Of a stretch of 38,473 nucleotides of DNA, positions 16,027 through 24,048 are shown one piece after another. A program made the translations under genes and the position numbers. The stretch is taken from NCBI GenBank assembly GCA_002305915.1, contig DBRJ01000054.1:1-38473 (forward strand). Reading direction: 5' to 3'. A model generated the notes under the pieces. It was not told the origin of the DNA and did not search any database. It worked only from the letters and a program-made list of their open reading frames with translations. This DNA comes from Pelotomaculum sp. UBA1371. GTDB taxonomy: Bacteria; Bacillota; Desulfotomaculia; Desulfotomaculales; Pelotomaculaceae. Within the stretch, counting starts at the first letter, position 1. Every line of letters begins with the position of its first letter.

Positions 16027-16566
16027 TCAGTATTCAATCCCTTTCTGGGCGGCAATACCCTGTGTAAAGGGGTGTTTCACTTCACGCATTTCCGTAACCA
16101 GGTCGGCCCGTTCAATAATCTGGGGCGGGGCATTGCGGCCGGTCAAGACCAGGTGAAGCTTTTCCGGTTTTTGACCAAGGAGTTCCAAAACATCATCCAG
16201 TTTAATCAGACCATAGTAAATCGCATAGAGAACCTCATCCAGGATAATCAAATCATACCGGTCCGAAGCAATTTCTTTTCTGGCGGTTTCCAGGGCCTGA
16301 CGGGCGGCATGGCGGTGCTCGCCCAGGGAACTGTCGTCCTCTCCCTTGATGAAACCCTCGCCCATCTGCCTTATCTCGAAGTCAGGGGCCAATTTCCGGG
16401 CTGCTTTCAGCTCACCGTACTTCCACCCGCCCTTGATGAATTGAAGAATCAGCACCTTCATCCCCTGTCCCCAGGCTCTCAGGGCCATGCCCAGGGCAGC
16501 TGTGGTCTTGCCCTTACCGTTCCCTGTATTGACCAGAATCAGACCTTTTCTTTTTGCGGTACTCAC
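16027..16566 (-). CDS. cobO: Cob(I)alamin adenosyltransferase (CobO/BtuR type)
   Basis: This 179-aa enzyme transfers adenosyl from ATP to cob(I)alamin or cobinamide. The P-loop is TGNGKGKTTA (residues about 14-23). It also has ALRAWGQGMKVLILQFIKGG, YDLIILDEVLYAIYYGL and LHLVLTGRNAPPQII, all typical of the CobA/CobO family. GTG 16566 lies 9 nt from GGGGGAG. No cobalamin riboswitch is seen upstream, and no other corrinoid gene is in the window. It lies 113 nt downstream of tatD. Confidence 0.95.
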   Translation of the reverse strand: MSTAKRKGLILVNTGNGKGKTTAALGMALRAWGQGMKVLILQFIKGGWKYGELKAARKLAPDFEIRQMGEGFIKGEDDSSLGEHRHAARQALETARKEIASDRYDLIILDEVLYAIYYGLIKLDDVLELLGQKPEKLHLVLTGRNAPPQIIERADLVTEMREVKHPFTQGIAAQKGIEY

Positions 16567-16679
16567 AGCACAACTCTCCCCCTTTTAAAAATCACATCAA
16601 ATCACAGCACGTTCTTACTTCACTCCAATAAGGGTTTTAAAGGGCTCTTTCTCTTTACCTCAACCTTATTTTATACTAT

Positions 16680-17450
16680 TCAAGCAATTCGGAACAACTT
16701 CCTGCCGTTTTCCGTACATGCTTTTGCTAAATCTTCCGTTTTTAAACCCCGCAAGCGGGCAATCTCCTCCGCGGTGCAAGCGACGTAGGCCGGTTCATTG
16801 CGTTTGCCCCGGTAAGGCGCCGGGGAAAGGTAGGGGGCGTCGGTTTCAATGAGGAGGCGGTCCAGGGGCACACGGGTAACTATTTCCTTCAGCCTATTGG
16901 CATTGGAATAGGTTACGGGACCCGCGATGGAAAGGTAAAGTCCCAGAGCCAGGCACTCCCGGGCCATTTCCCAACTCCCGGAATAGCAGTGCAGAACGCC
17001 GCCGGAGGGACCCGGCCGGTTTTCCCGCAGGATTTTCATGAGGTCACCGTGGGCTTCCCGGTCGTGGATAATGAAGGGGAGTTCCAGTTCCCGGGCCAGG
17101 GCTAACTGTTCTCTAAAAATTTTTTGCTGTACCGGGCGCGGGGAAAGATCCCGGTAATAGTCCAGTCCCATTTCGCCCAGGGCTACCACCCGGGGATGCG
17201 CAGCCATTTCTTTTAACTCTTCCAGGTAACCGGGCCCGGCTTCCGCGGCATCGTGGGGATGAATACCCACAGCCGCATAAATCAGGTCATATTCTTCCGC
17301 CAGCCTGACCGACCGGCGGGATGATTCCAGATTAAAGCCCACGTTGACAATGTGAACCACTCCGGCGGACCGGGCCCGGGCAATCATCTCCTCCCGGTCG
17401 GTCGCGTATTCTTCGCCGTCGAGGTGGGCATGGGTATCAAAAAGAATCAT
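16680..17450 (-). CDS. tatD: TatD family metal-dependent hydrolase
   Basis: This 256-aa TIM-barrel metal-dependent deoxyribonuclease-type hydrolase has metal ligands in FDTHAHLD (residues 4-11), ALGEMGLDYY (Glu), FIIHDREA (His), LHCYSG (His) and LIETDAPYLSP (Asp). The length is normal. ATG 17450 has AAAGGA 10 nt upstream. It follows metG as in Bacillus (yabD). Confidence 0.95.
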   Translation of the reverse strand: MILFDTHAHLDGEEYATDREEMIARARSAGVVHIVNVGFNLESSRRSVRLAEEYDLIYAAVGIHPHDAAEAGPGYLEELKEMAAHPRVVALGEMGLDYYRDLSPRPVQQKIFREQLALARELELPFIIHDREAHGDLMKILRENRPGPSGGVLHCYSGSWEMARECLALGLYLSIAGPVTYSNANRLKEIVTRVPLDRLLIETDAPYLSPAPYRGKRNEPAYVACTAEEIARLRGLKTEDLAKACTENGRKLFRIA

Positions 17451-17549
17451 GTCACACCCGTCCTTTATGTCTTAAATTGTAGATTGTTAATATACCAAAG
17501 ACAGTTCGCAGTTTTTTGCGATCAATCCAGCCTGCCCGGTGACCAGAGG

Positions 17550-19094
17550 TTACCTTGCGGTTGTATCGATCCTTGGGAAAAGCGCCGGTCCCCGTTTGAC
17601 AACGGTTCCCGCGGGCAGTTTACCCCAGGTCAGGGATTCCCAGGTCTGGATACCCGGGTTGCCCTCAATTCCCAGCTGGTCAAAAACTCTTTGCGGGAGC
17701 AGGGGCATAAAGGGAGAGGCCAGGATTGTAATAAACCGCAGGCACTCGGCCAGGTTGTACATAACCGTGGCCAGGCGCTCCTTTTGGGCCGGGTCCTTGG
17801 CCAGGTTCCAGGGGGCCGTCTCATCCACATACTTGTTGGCCCGTCCCACAAGGCGCCAGATGGCAGCAAGGGCGCTGGACAGGTCCACCCTGTTCATACA
17901 TTCCTCAACGTCTTCAGGAGTCCGGCAGGCAAGCTCAATGAGATCCCCGTCCGGACCCGCGGCAGGGCCGGGCGCCTGAACATTCCCTTTAAAATATTTC
18001 ACAATCATTGCTACGGAGCGGCTGATCAGGTTTCCCAGATCATTGGCAAGGTCTTTGTTAATCCTGTCAACCAGAGCATCCTCGCTGTAATGGCTGTCCG
18101 AACCGAAGGGCAGTTCCCGGAGCAGGTAATAACGAATGGCGTCTACACCGTACTTGTCAATCAAAACCAGGGGGTCCACAACATTCCCCTTAGATTTCGA
18201 CATTTTGCCGCTCTCAAGCAGGATCCAGCCGTGGCTCACCACCTTTTTAGGCAACTCCAGCCCGGCGGCCATCAAAAGCGCCGGCCAGATAATGCTGTGG
18301 AAGCGCACAATGTCCTTGGCCATCAGGTGCACGTCCGCCGGCCAGTATTTCTGGAAGAGACTGTCGTCCTCAGTGCCGTAGCCCAGGGCTGAAATGTAAT
18401 TGACCAGGGCATCCACCCAGACGTAAATAACATGCCTGGGCTCAAAGGGAACAGGTATACCCCAGTTGAAGGTGGTCCTCGTTACACAGAGATCCTCCAG
18501 GCCGCTTTTGATGAAACTTACCATTTCATTGCGCCGGGAGACAGGCTGGATAAAATCAGGGTTATCTTCAATGTGTTGGAGCAGGCGGCCGGCGTATTTA
18601 GACATTTTGAAAAAATAGCTTTCTTCCTGGAGCAGTTCCACCGGTCTCCCGCAGTCCGGGCAGTTTCCCTCCTCCAGCCTGCTTTCCGCCCAGAAGGCCT
18701 CACAGGGTGAACAGTACCAGCCCTCGTAGCTGGCCTTAAAGATGTCCCCCTGGTCATAAAGCTTCTGGAAAAACCGGGTCACCACTTTTTGGTGGCGAGG
18801 CTCGGTGGTACGGATAAAATCGTCATATTCCACCTCCAGCCGCTTCCACAGGTGCTTGAAGTTGGCAACGATCCTGTCCACATAGGACTGGGGTTGCTCT
18901 CCACTGGCTGCTGCGGCCCGCTCAATTTTTTGGCCGTGCTCGTCCGAGCCTGTTAGAAACCAGGTGTCGAAACCGGTCATTTTTTTATAGCGGGCTATGG
19001 CATCCGCCGCCACAGAAGTATAGGCATGCCCGATATGCAGGTTGCCGCTGGGGTAATAAATCGGTGTTGTGATATAGAACTTTTTCTTTTTCAA
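17550..19094 (-). CDS. metG: Methionyl-tRNA synthetase, short form
   Basis: This is a 514-aa class I synthetase. It has the HIGH motif at residues 20-23 (NLHIGHAYTS), a zinc knuckle with Cys128/131/145/148 (CSPCEAF, CPDCGR), and KMSKS at 297-301. The anticodon-binding helical domain ends near residue 510. The C-terminal EMAPII/Trbp111-like dimerisation domain found in the 650-aa B. subtilis enzyme is absent, as in many shorter clostridial and archaeal forms. TTG 19094 has GGGAGG 9 nt upstream. Expression is under a T-box leader. Confidence 0.97.
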   Translation of the reverse strand: MKKKKFYITTPIYYPSGNLHIGHAYTSVAADAIARYKKMTGFDTWFLTGSDEHGQKIERAAAASGEQPQSYVDRIVANFKHLWKRLEVEYDDFIRTTEPRHQKVVTRFFQKLYDQGDIFKASYEGWYCSPCEAFWAESRLEEGNCPDCGRPVELLQEESYFFKMSKYAGRLLQHIEDNPDFIQPVSRRNEMVSFIKSGLEDLCVTRTTFNWGIPVPFEPRHVIYVWVDALVNYISALGYGTEDDSLFQKYWPADVHLMAKDIVRFHSIIWPALLMAAGLELPKKVVSHGWILLESGKMSKSKGNVVDPLVLIDKYGVDAIRYYLLRELPFGSDSHYSEDALVDRINKDLANDLGNLISRSVAMIVKYFKGNVQAPGPAAGPDGDLIELACRTPEDVEECMNRVDLSSALAAIWRLVGRANKYVDETAPWNLAKDPAQKERLATVMYNLAECLRFITILASPFMPLLPQRVFDQLGIEGNPGIQTWESLTWGKLPAGTVVKRGPALFPRIDTTAR

Positions 19095-19135
19095 TGGTGT
19101 TTTCCTCCCTTGCTAATGAAGCTGGTCCTGATCAT

Positions 19136-19404
19136 AAAAAATCCCGCCCTAAAAGCCAGAGGGGCGGGGTATTCATTTTCCGCGGTACCACCCTTTTTAC
19201 CGCCTTTTTGCAAAGGCGGCCTCAGCGGGTACGGGGATGTCCCCCATACCCTGATCCTGTAACGGGGAATCCGGCACGGCTTACGTCTTATTTCAGCCGC
19301 GCAGCTCCGGGGCCATCTTCGACCGGTAATCCCCGGCGGGCTTTCACCTGACCCCGCTCTCTGTCCGGGTTTTCAAGCACGGCCTACTCTTCCCCTTCGC
19401 AGCT
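19136..19404 (-). ncRNA. T-box leader of metG with AUG specifier
   Basis: The minus strand has the exact 14-nt T-box AGGGTGGTACCGCG (19181-19194). A terminator follows, with stem CCCGCCC/GGGCGGG (19143-19168) and then ATTTTTT. Stem I starts with AGCTGCG, pairing with CGCGGCT, and has the AGAGTA and AGAGAG motifs. GGTGAAAGCC is the usual apical part. The specifier context GAAGATGGCC gives codon AUG at 19314-19316, matching the methionyl-tRNA synthetase downstream. Uncharged tRNA-Met would favour antitermination. Confidence 0.95.
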
Positions 19405-19430
19405 TTTAGTTCATAATTACCAATAACTTG

Positions 19431-19459
19431 ATTCTAACGAACCCCACTGAACTTGTCAA
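19431..19459 (-). promoter_or_regulatory. SigA promoter of the metG T-box transcript
   Basis: On the minus strand a consensus TTGACA, a 17-nt spacer and TAGAAT predict a start near 19424, about 20 nt before stem I of the T-box. Confidence 0.8.
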
Positions 19460-19507
19460 GTTTTCGGCAAAGAGGTAAAAAAAAGTAGTATTTATCTAAA
19501 AAACATA

Positions 19508-19536
19508 TTGACTTTTACTGGAATCGTTGGTACCAT
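19508..19536 (+). promoter_or_regulatory. SigA-like promoter of abrB
   Basis: TTGACT, 17 nt and TACCAT on the plus strand lie about 50 nt upstream of abrB. The -35 is near consensus and the -10 is weaker. Confidence 0.55.
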
Positions 19537-19586
19537 TTAGTTGAGATTTTATAAATTTTGTCGTATTTTGTTAGGAGGGATAGAAT

Positions 19587-19841
19587 ATGAAGTCAACCGG
19601 TATTGTCAGAAAAGTGGACGAGCTGGGCAGGGTGGTTATTCCTATTGAGCTCAGGCGCACCCTGGGAATCGACGAAAAAGATCCCCTTGAGATTTACGTC
19701 GACTCCGAAAAGATTATCTTAAAAAAGTATGAGCCGGCCTGCGTCTTTTGCGGCAATGCTTCAGAAGTCCAGCATTACCGCGGCAAGATGGTCTGCCGCG
19801 AGTGCGCTCTGGCTATGTTTGAAAACGCCAAAGCGATGTAG
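19587..19841 (+). CDS. abrB: AbrB family transition-state regulator
   Basis: This 84-aa protein has the swapped-hairpin AbrB DNA-binding domain in residues 1-50 (MKSTGIVRKVDELGRVVIPI, then ELRRTLGIDEKDPLEIYVD). A C-terminal half carries CVFCGNASEV and MVCRECA, giving a CxxC pair on each side as in B. subtilis AbrB-like/Abh proteins of clostridia. AbrB represses stationary-phase and sporulation genes in Bacillus. ATG 19587 has AGGAGGG upstream. It is on the opposite strand to its neighbours metG and rsmI, also the Bacillus arrangement. Confidence 0.93.
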   Translation: MKSTGIVRKVDELGRVVIPIELRRTLGIDEKDPLEIYVDSEKIILKKYEPACVFCGNASEVQHYRGKMVCRECALAMFENAKAM

Positions 19842-19846
19842 TTGAC

Positions 19847-19867
19847 GGGAGGGATTATATCCCTTCC
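19847..19867 (+). terminator. Terminator of abrB
   Basis: A 9-bp stem with one wobble pair, GGGAGGGAT/ATCCCTTCC, and a 3-nt loop are followed by TTATTTTTTC. It starts 5 nt past the stop codon. Confidence 0.85.
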
Positions 19868-20761
19868 TTATTTTTTCTTTTGTTTTTTCCCCAGCACAGC
19901 CTGGTAAACATCACGTCTGGAGATGCCGCGCAAGCGGGCAACCTGGCGCATGGCCTCCCTCCGCTCCATGCCTCCGGCTTCCAGCTGGGCGACGTGGGCG
20001 GCAGGGTCAAGCGCAAGTGCAGACTCTTTTTCCTCCGTTACATTTGGGACACCTGCTGCCGGGGTCTCCGGAGCCCCCGCCACTATGAGGGTGAATTCGC
20101 CACGGGGTTCCTGTTCCTGAAACCGGTATAAGAGATCCTGAAGGGAACCCCTGACAATTTCTTCGTGCTTTTTGGTCAGTTCCCTGGCTGCAGCCGCCGG
20201 ACGGTCACCAAGGATTTCCAGGAAATCTGCCAGAGCCGCCAGCAGCCGGTGAGGCGCTTCATAAAAAATCAGTGTTCCCTTCAAGCTGCGGAGTTCCATC
20301 AATTTTTGCCGCCTGGCTTTACCGGCCGCGGGCAAAAAACCGGCAAAAACAAATTCGCCGGCCGGCAGCCCCGAAACAACCAGGGCCGTAATCCCGGCAC
20401 TGGGACCGGGCACAGGCACAACTTTGAATCCCTTTTCCAGGGCTCCTGCCACGAGCCCGGCGCCCGGGTCGGAGATCCCCGGAAGACCCGCGTCGGAAAC
20501 CAGGGCAATGTTTTTACCGGACGCCAGGATCTCCAGGAGGAATTCACCTTTTTTGGTCTGGTTGAACTTGTGGTAACTGGTAAGCCGGGTATGGATGTCG
20601 TAGTGACTGAGCAGTTTCCTGGTGTGGCGGGTATCCTCGGCCGCAATGAGGTCTACCTCGCGCAGCACCCTTAAGGCCCGGAGGGTAATATCCTCCAGGT
20701 TGCCGATGGGTGTAGCGCAGAGGTACAGCGTTCCCTTTGTTTCCTGATCCAGCCGGGCCAC
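19868..20761 (-). CDS. rsmI: 16S rRNA (C1402-2'-O)-methyltransferase RsmI
   Basis: This 297-aa SAM-dependent tetrapyrrole-methylase-fold enzyme 2'-O-methylates C1402 of 16S rRNA. Signature motifs are LYLCATPIGNLEDITLRALR, IAAEDTRHTRKLL, ALVSDAGLPGISDPG and VPVPGPSAGITAL, then FYEAPHRL. The C-terminal part has the MERREAMRQVARLRGISRRD helical extension. The only workable start is GTG 20761, which overlaps the GGAGG site, so the true start may be unusual. In Bacillus this is yabC/yraL next to abrB. Confidence 0.95.
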   Translation of the reverse strand: MARLDQETKGTLYLCATPIGNLEDITLRALRVLREVDLIAAEDTRHTRKLLSHYDIHTRLTSYHKFNQTKKGEFLLEILASGKNIALVSDAGLPGISDPGAGLVAGALEKGFKVVPVPGPSAGITALVVSGLPAGEFVFAGFLPAAGKARRQKLMELRSLKGTLIFYEAPHRLLAALADFLEILGDRPAAAARELTKKHEEIVRGSLQDLLYRFQEQEPRGEFTLIVAGAPETPAAGVPNVTEEKESALALDPAAHVAQLEAGGMERREAMRQVARLRGISRRDVYQAVLGKKQKKK

Positions 20762-20876
20762 CTCCCGGGCAGAGATTTTAGTCTTTCTTAAATTTTTTTA
20801 AGACCACTCCGGCAACAACCTGATTATAGTTTTACCTTTGATAGTTATATTTAAGATAATTTATTAAATGGGAAAA

Positions 20877-20912
20877 CTGCCTGCAACCCGGTTTCAAAAG
20901 GGTTCCAGGCAG
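20877..20912 (-). terminator. Terminator after yabA
   Basis: Stem CTGCCTG/CAGGCAG is extended inward by AACCC/GGGTT (with a C bulge on each side). TTTT follows on the minus strand. It separates the tmk-holB-ricT-yabA group from rsmI. Confidence 0.75.
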
Positions 20913-20986
20913 CTCCACGCAGCTCGTTCCTAGAGAATTATACGCAAAATACCTGATGCGGTGCTGCAGGCTCCTGCAATGACCCG

Positions 20987-21078
20987 GGCAGCTTATACTT
21001 TGGATTATGCTCCAGCAAGCAAGCCCCCGGCATTGTAGACAAGCAGTATCCGGCAGCTTGTACTCTGGATTATGCTCC
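20987..21078. repeat. 27-bp imperfect direct repeat around the yabA 3' end
   Basis: Bases 20987-21013 and 21052-21078 share 25 of 27 bases (GGCAGCTT...GGATTATGCTCC), 65 bp apart. The second copy includes the yabA stop codon. It looks like a local duplication of the gene's end. The rest of the gap 20913-21069 shows no gene. Confidence 0.8.
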
Positions 21079-21414
21079 GTCTTCCCCCGAAGCATCAAGT
21101 TCCATTTCTTTTCTTAAAAAAGCCATGCAGAAGAGGCATTCGCCCATCCGCCTGCGGCCGAAGTACAGGTTGCAAATATGATATTCCTGGTCATAGAGAT
21201 CCAGCAGGTTAATAAACCCCCTGTACTTGACCTCCGCTTCACCGGAACTCTTTGCGCCGGGGCAGCCCTCGCGGTAAACAGCAGCCAGCTCTGTCCTGAG
21301 CCGGGAGTTTTCTTCCTCCATTTCCCGCAATTCATCCTTTAATTCCCTCACCTCGGCCACCAGGGCATGCAGTTTGAGTTCTATGTCTTTGGCCCGCTTT
21401 AAAAGGGACGGCAC
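21070..21414 (-). CDS. yabA: YabA, DNA replication initiation control protein
   Basis: This 114-aa protein has an N-terminal leucine-rich coiled coil (residues about 8-48, ELKLHALVAEVRELKDELRE) and a C-terminal zinc site with His79, Cys81, Cys93 and Cys96 (YHICNLYFG, ECLFCMAFL). YabA contacts DnaA and DnaN to limit initiation. GTG 21414 shares one base with the TAG of ricT (TAGTG), and GAGGAG lies 8 nt upstream, so translation is coupled. An upstream TTG/ATG start in the ricT gene is less likely. The length fits B. subtilis (119 aa). Confidence 0.92.
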   Translation of the reverse strand: MPSLLKRAKDIELKLHALVAEVRELKDELREMEEENSRLRTELAAVYREGCPGAKSSGEAEVKYRGFINLLDLYDQEYHICNLYFGRRRMGECLFCMAFLRKEMELDASGEDGA

Positions 21415-22283
21415 TAAACTCTCTCCTCGCTTGACTGTTTGGGGCACTCTTTTTTATGGCGGCAGTTTTTGGGATGACCTTCTTTCAGGGTAACCTCACC
21501 TGCCTGGTACTCTTTGATGATTTTACTTTCCTTAAGTTCCACGCTGAGGCACTTTTTAAAAATATTGACGCCGGAAACTTTACCCTCTCCGTCCGGTGTA
21601 ATCACCCAACTACCCAGGTCGGGGAAGTTTTCCCGGGCATGTTCATAGGATTCGTTTTCATATTTAAGACAGCACATCAACCTGCCGCAGATACCGGATA
21701 TTTTGGTGGGGTTCAGGGATAGGTTCTGCTCCTTGGCCATGCGGATGGAAACCGAAGCGAAATCTGAAAGCCAGGTGGAACAGCAGAGTTCCCGGCCGCA
21801 ACAGCCCAGTCCCCCGACCATTTTGGCTTCGTCCCTGACGCCGATTTGTCTCAGCTCAATCCTGGTTCTGAAAACAGAGGCCAGGTCTTTAACCAGTTCC
21901 CGGAAATCGATCCGGCCGTCGGCAGTAAAGTAAAAAATAATTTTATTGGCGTCAAAGGTCTGCTCAACACCTACTAGCTTCATAGGCAGGTTATGGGCAG
22001 CTATTTTTTCCAGGCAAATCTGATAAGCCTTGTTTTCTTTTTCGTGGTTTATGGCAAGCTGCCGGTAATCCTGGGCGTCGGCCTTGCGGATGACTTTTTT
22101 CAGGGGAGCCACGATCTCATTCTCATCAACTTGCATGGGGCCAAAAACCACCCGACCGTACTCCACCCCTCTGGCGGTCTCCACGATGACTCCGTCTCCC
22201 GGTGAGAGCTGGTGCTCATCAGGAGCAAAATAATAAATCTTGCCGGCCTTCTTAAAGCGCACCCCCACAACGGTCAATCCCAA
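21414..22283 (-). CDS. ricT: RicT/YaaT, PSP1-domain Y-complex protein
   Basis: This 289-aa PSP1 family protein is RicT (YaaT). Conserved motifs are MVGGLGCCGRELCCSTWL and ISGICGRLMCCLKYE, the Cys-rich pair of the family, and the N-terminal barrel VVGVRFKKAGKIYYF. In Bacillus RicT forms the Y-complex with RicA and RicF, carries Fe-S clusters and assists RNase Y and phosphorelay activation of Spo0A. RicA and RicF are not in this window. The C-terminal tail is Lys/Cys-rich (HPKNCRHKKECPKQ). TTG 22283 has AAAGGAGG 10 nt upstream. Confidence 0.95.
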   Translation of the reverse strand: MGLTVVGVRFKKAGKIYYFAPDEHQLSPGDGVIVETARGVEYGRVVFGPMQVDENEIVAPLKKVIRKADAQDYRQLAINHEKENKAYQICLEKIAAHNLPMKLVGVEQTFDANKIIFYFTADGRIDFRELVKDLASVFRTRIELRQIGVRDEAKMVGGLGCCGRELCCSTWLSDFASVSIRMAKEQNLSLNPTKISGICGRLMCCLKYENESYEHARENFPDLGSWVITPDGEGKVSGVNIFKKCLSVELKESKIIKEYQAGEVTLKEGHPKNCRHKKECPKQSSEERV

Positions 22284-22366
22284 TGGAATGATACCTCCTT
22301 TCCCTTTCGGCGGGTAAACCGGAAAAAACTATATTCTAAACAATTTTGTACTCTTTATGAGGTTTA

Positions 22367-23362
22367 TTAAACCGGCGCCACCAGTCCGGCCAGGCGCAGG
22401 AACAGGGCCTCAAGGACCAGCCTGGTATTGGCGTTGGCTTCGATCTTATTTTTTGCAGCTCCAATTGCTTCTATTATTGTTACAAGACGGCGGGCATCAT
22501 AACTCCCTGCTTCCCTCCGGATTTCCTCTGACCGGTCGGGATTGTAAAGAAACCCGGTCTCCCCGGATTCCAGCCAGATCAGCAGATCCCGGTACCAGCA
22601 AATCAGTGTTTCCAGAATACAAAGCGCCCTGTCCCTGCTTTCAGCTGTTTTTTCAGCCAAATCCAGGGCCTCCAGGGGGCCGGCCCGTCCCAGGGAAAGC
22701 GCCAGCAGCCCGGCCTCAGCGCGGGCGTCCCCGGTTGAGCCGGAGATGCAAGCCAGGGCTTTGCCCATACTGCCTCCCGCCAGCAGAGCCGGCAGGTGGG
22801 CCTCTTCTTCACTGAGCCCGTACAGGGCAGCCAGGCCCTCCGCCAGTTCAGGCGCAGGGATGGCCTGGAAAGCGCAGCGCTGGCAGCGGGACAGGACCGT
22901 GGGCAACAGAGCGTGGGGCCTGGCGGAAAGCAAAATAAACAGGGTATCCCCGGGCGGCTCTTCCAGGGTCTTCAGCAGGCAGTTGGCAGCCTCGGCGGTC
23001 ATGGCCTCCGCCCCGGGGATCAGAAATATTTTGCGCCCGCCCTGGTAGGAACGGTAGGGGGCCCTGCGCAAAATTCCCCTGATTTGTTCGATTTTGATTG
23101 TATTACCGTCCGGTTGAAGAACACACAGGTCGGGGTGGTTGTGGTGCTCCACCTGGCGGCATTCCCGGCAAAGGCCGCAGGCATCACCGTCCACAGGCCG
23201 GGAACAGAGCAGCGCCCGGGCAAAGGCCAGAGCAACAGTTTCCTTGCCCACTCCTTCCGGCCCGGTAAAAAGGTAGGCGTGGGCAACCCGGCCGGAGGCT
23301 ACCGTGTTCAAGAGCGTCCTGATAACCGGCCTATGACCTATTATTTCCCGCAGGAAACGCAT
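22367..23362 (-). CDS. holB: DNA polymerase III delta' subunit
   Basis: This 331-aa clamp-loader AAA+ protein has Walker A GPEGVGKE (residues 34-41), a zinc module with Cys53, Cys62, Cys65 and Cys68 (CSRPVDGDACGLCREC), and the LLKTLEEPPGDTLFILLSAR segment typical of delta'/DnaX. The start at ATG 23362 overlaps tmk by 32 nt and has GGAGGGGG upstream. A frame opening 68 codons earlier lies wholly within tmk and is a read-through. Confidence 0.93.
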   Translation of the reverse strand: MRFLREIIGHRPVIRTLLNTVASGRVAHAYLFTGPEGVGKETVALAFARALLCSRPVDGDACGLCRECRQVEHHNHPDLCVLQPDGNTIKIEQIRGILRRAPYRSYQGGRKIFLIPGAEAMTAEAANCLLKTLEEPPGDTLFILLSARPHALLPTVLSRCQRCAFQAIPAPELAEGLAALYGLSEEEAHLPALLAGGSMGKALACISGSTGDARAEAGLLALSLGRAGPLEALDLAEKTAESRDRALCILETLICWYRDLLIWLESGETGFLYNPDRSEEIRREAGSYDARRLVTIIEAIGAAKNKIEANANTRLVLEALFLRLAGLVAPV

Positions 23363-23981
23363 CCAAAACCCCCTCCAAAGCCTTGACCAGATCGCGCTGC
23401 ACCTCTTCAATGGAGCGATTGGCATCGATGATCCGGTAAAGTTGCGAGTCCCGGGCAGCCAGGGCCAGGTAACCCCTCCGGACCCTGCGGTGAAATTCCT
23501 GCTTCTCCCGTTCAATCCGGTCGGCACCCCGTCCGGAACGGGAGATCCTGTCCACTCCGCAATCACAACAAAAATCCAGAAGCAGGACCCGGTCCGGAAC
23601 CAGCCCAGCCGCAGCCATACGGTTGATTTGTTCCAGCAGCTGCAGCTCCAGGCCCCTCCCGAATCCCTGATAAGCCAGACTGGAATCTATATAACGGTCG
23701 CAAAGGACAACCTTTCCCTGCTCCAGAGCCGGCAGGATAACCTGTTCCACGTGCTGGGCCCTGGCAGCGGCATAAAGAAGGGCTTCCGCCCGGGGAACCA
23801 GTTCACCATATTGCGGATTCAACAGGAGTTCCCGCACCTTTTCGCCCACCCTGGTTCCACCTGGTTCCCTGGTACACAGCACCGGGCAGCCCAGGGCGGC
23901 CAACTTTTCTCCCAGAAGCTTCAACTGAGTCGTTTTCCCAGAACCGTCGATACCTTCAAATACAATAAACTTGCCCTTCAT
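23331..23981 (-). CDS. tmk: Thymidylate kinase
   Basis: This 216-aa kinase makes dTDP from dTMP. It has P-loop FEGIDGSGKTTQLK (residues 8-21), TREPGGTRVGEKVR (the DRE/REPG-type motif) and VVLCDRYIDSSLAYQGFGRG, a class I TMPK DRY pattern. A LID-like region with Arg follows (RISRSGRGADRIE). ATG 23981 has AAGGGA about 7 nt upstream; the frame from 24032 has none. Confidence 0.97.
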   Translation of the reverse strand: MKGKFIVFEGIDGSGKTTQLKLLGEKLAALGCPVLCTREPGGTRVGEKVRELLLNPQYGELVPRAEALLYAAARAQHVEQVILPALEQGKVVLCDRYIDSSLAYQGFGRGLELQLLEQINRMAAAGLVPDRVLLLDFCCDCGVDRISRSGRGADRIEREKQEFHRRVRRGYLALAARDSQLYRIIDANRSIEEVQRDLVKALEGVLDAFPAGNNRS

Positions 23982-24048
23982 GAAGCGTCCCTTCGCCTTA
24001 TCCTTTAGACTGTTTCTTTTTAAGGTCCCCACAATAAATATCTATTGT

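Noticed and set aside
16567..16679. Cobalamin riboswitch before cobO
   Set aside because: The conserved B12-box blocks are not present in this short gap.
15820..16788. 322-codon open frame on the plus strand
   Set aside because: It runs opposite UPF0158, cobO and the tatD end, with no ribosome site or recognisable domain.
17352..18392. 346-codon open frame on the plus strand
   Set aside because: It lies wholly opposite metG, has no family resemblance and is rich in Gly/Gln/Val as expected of a shadow frame.
20832..21098. 88-codon frame past yabA
   Set aside because: It covers a terminator hairpin and the direct repeat, and has no ribosome site or domain.
23363..23566. N-terminal extension of holB
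   Set aside because: It lies within tmk; the family N-terminus (FLREIIGHRPV) begins at ATG 23362.
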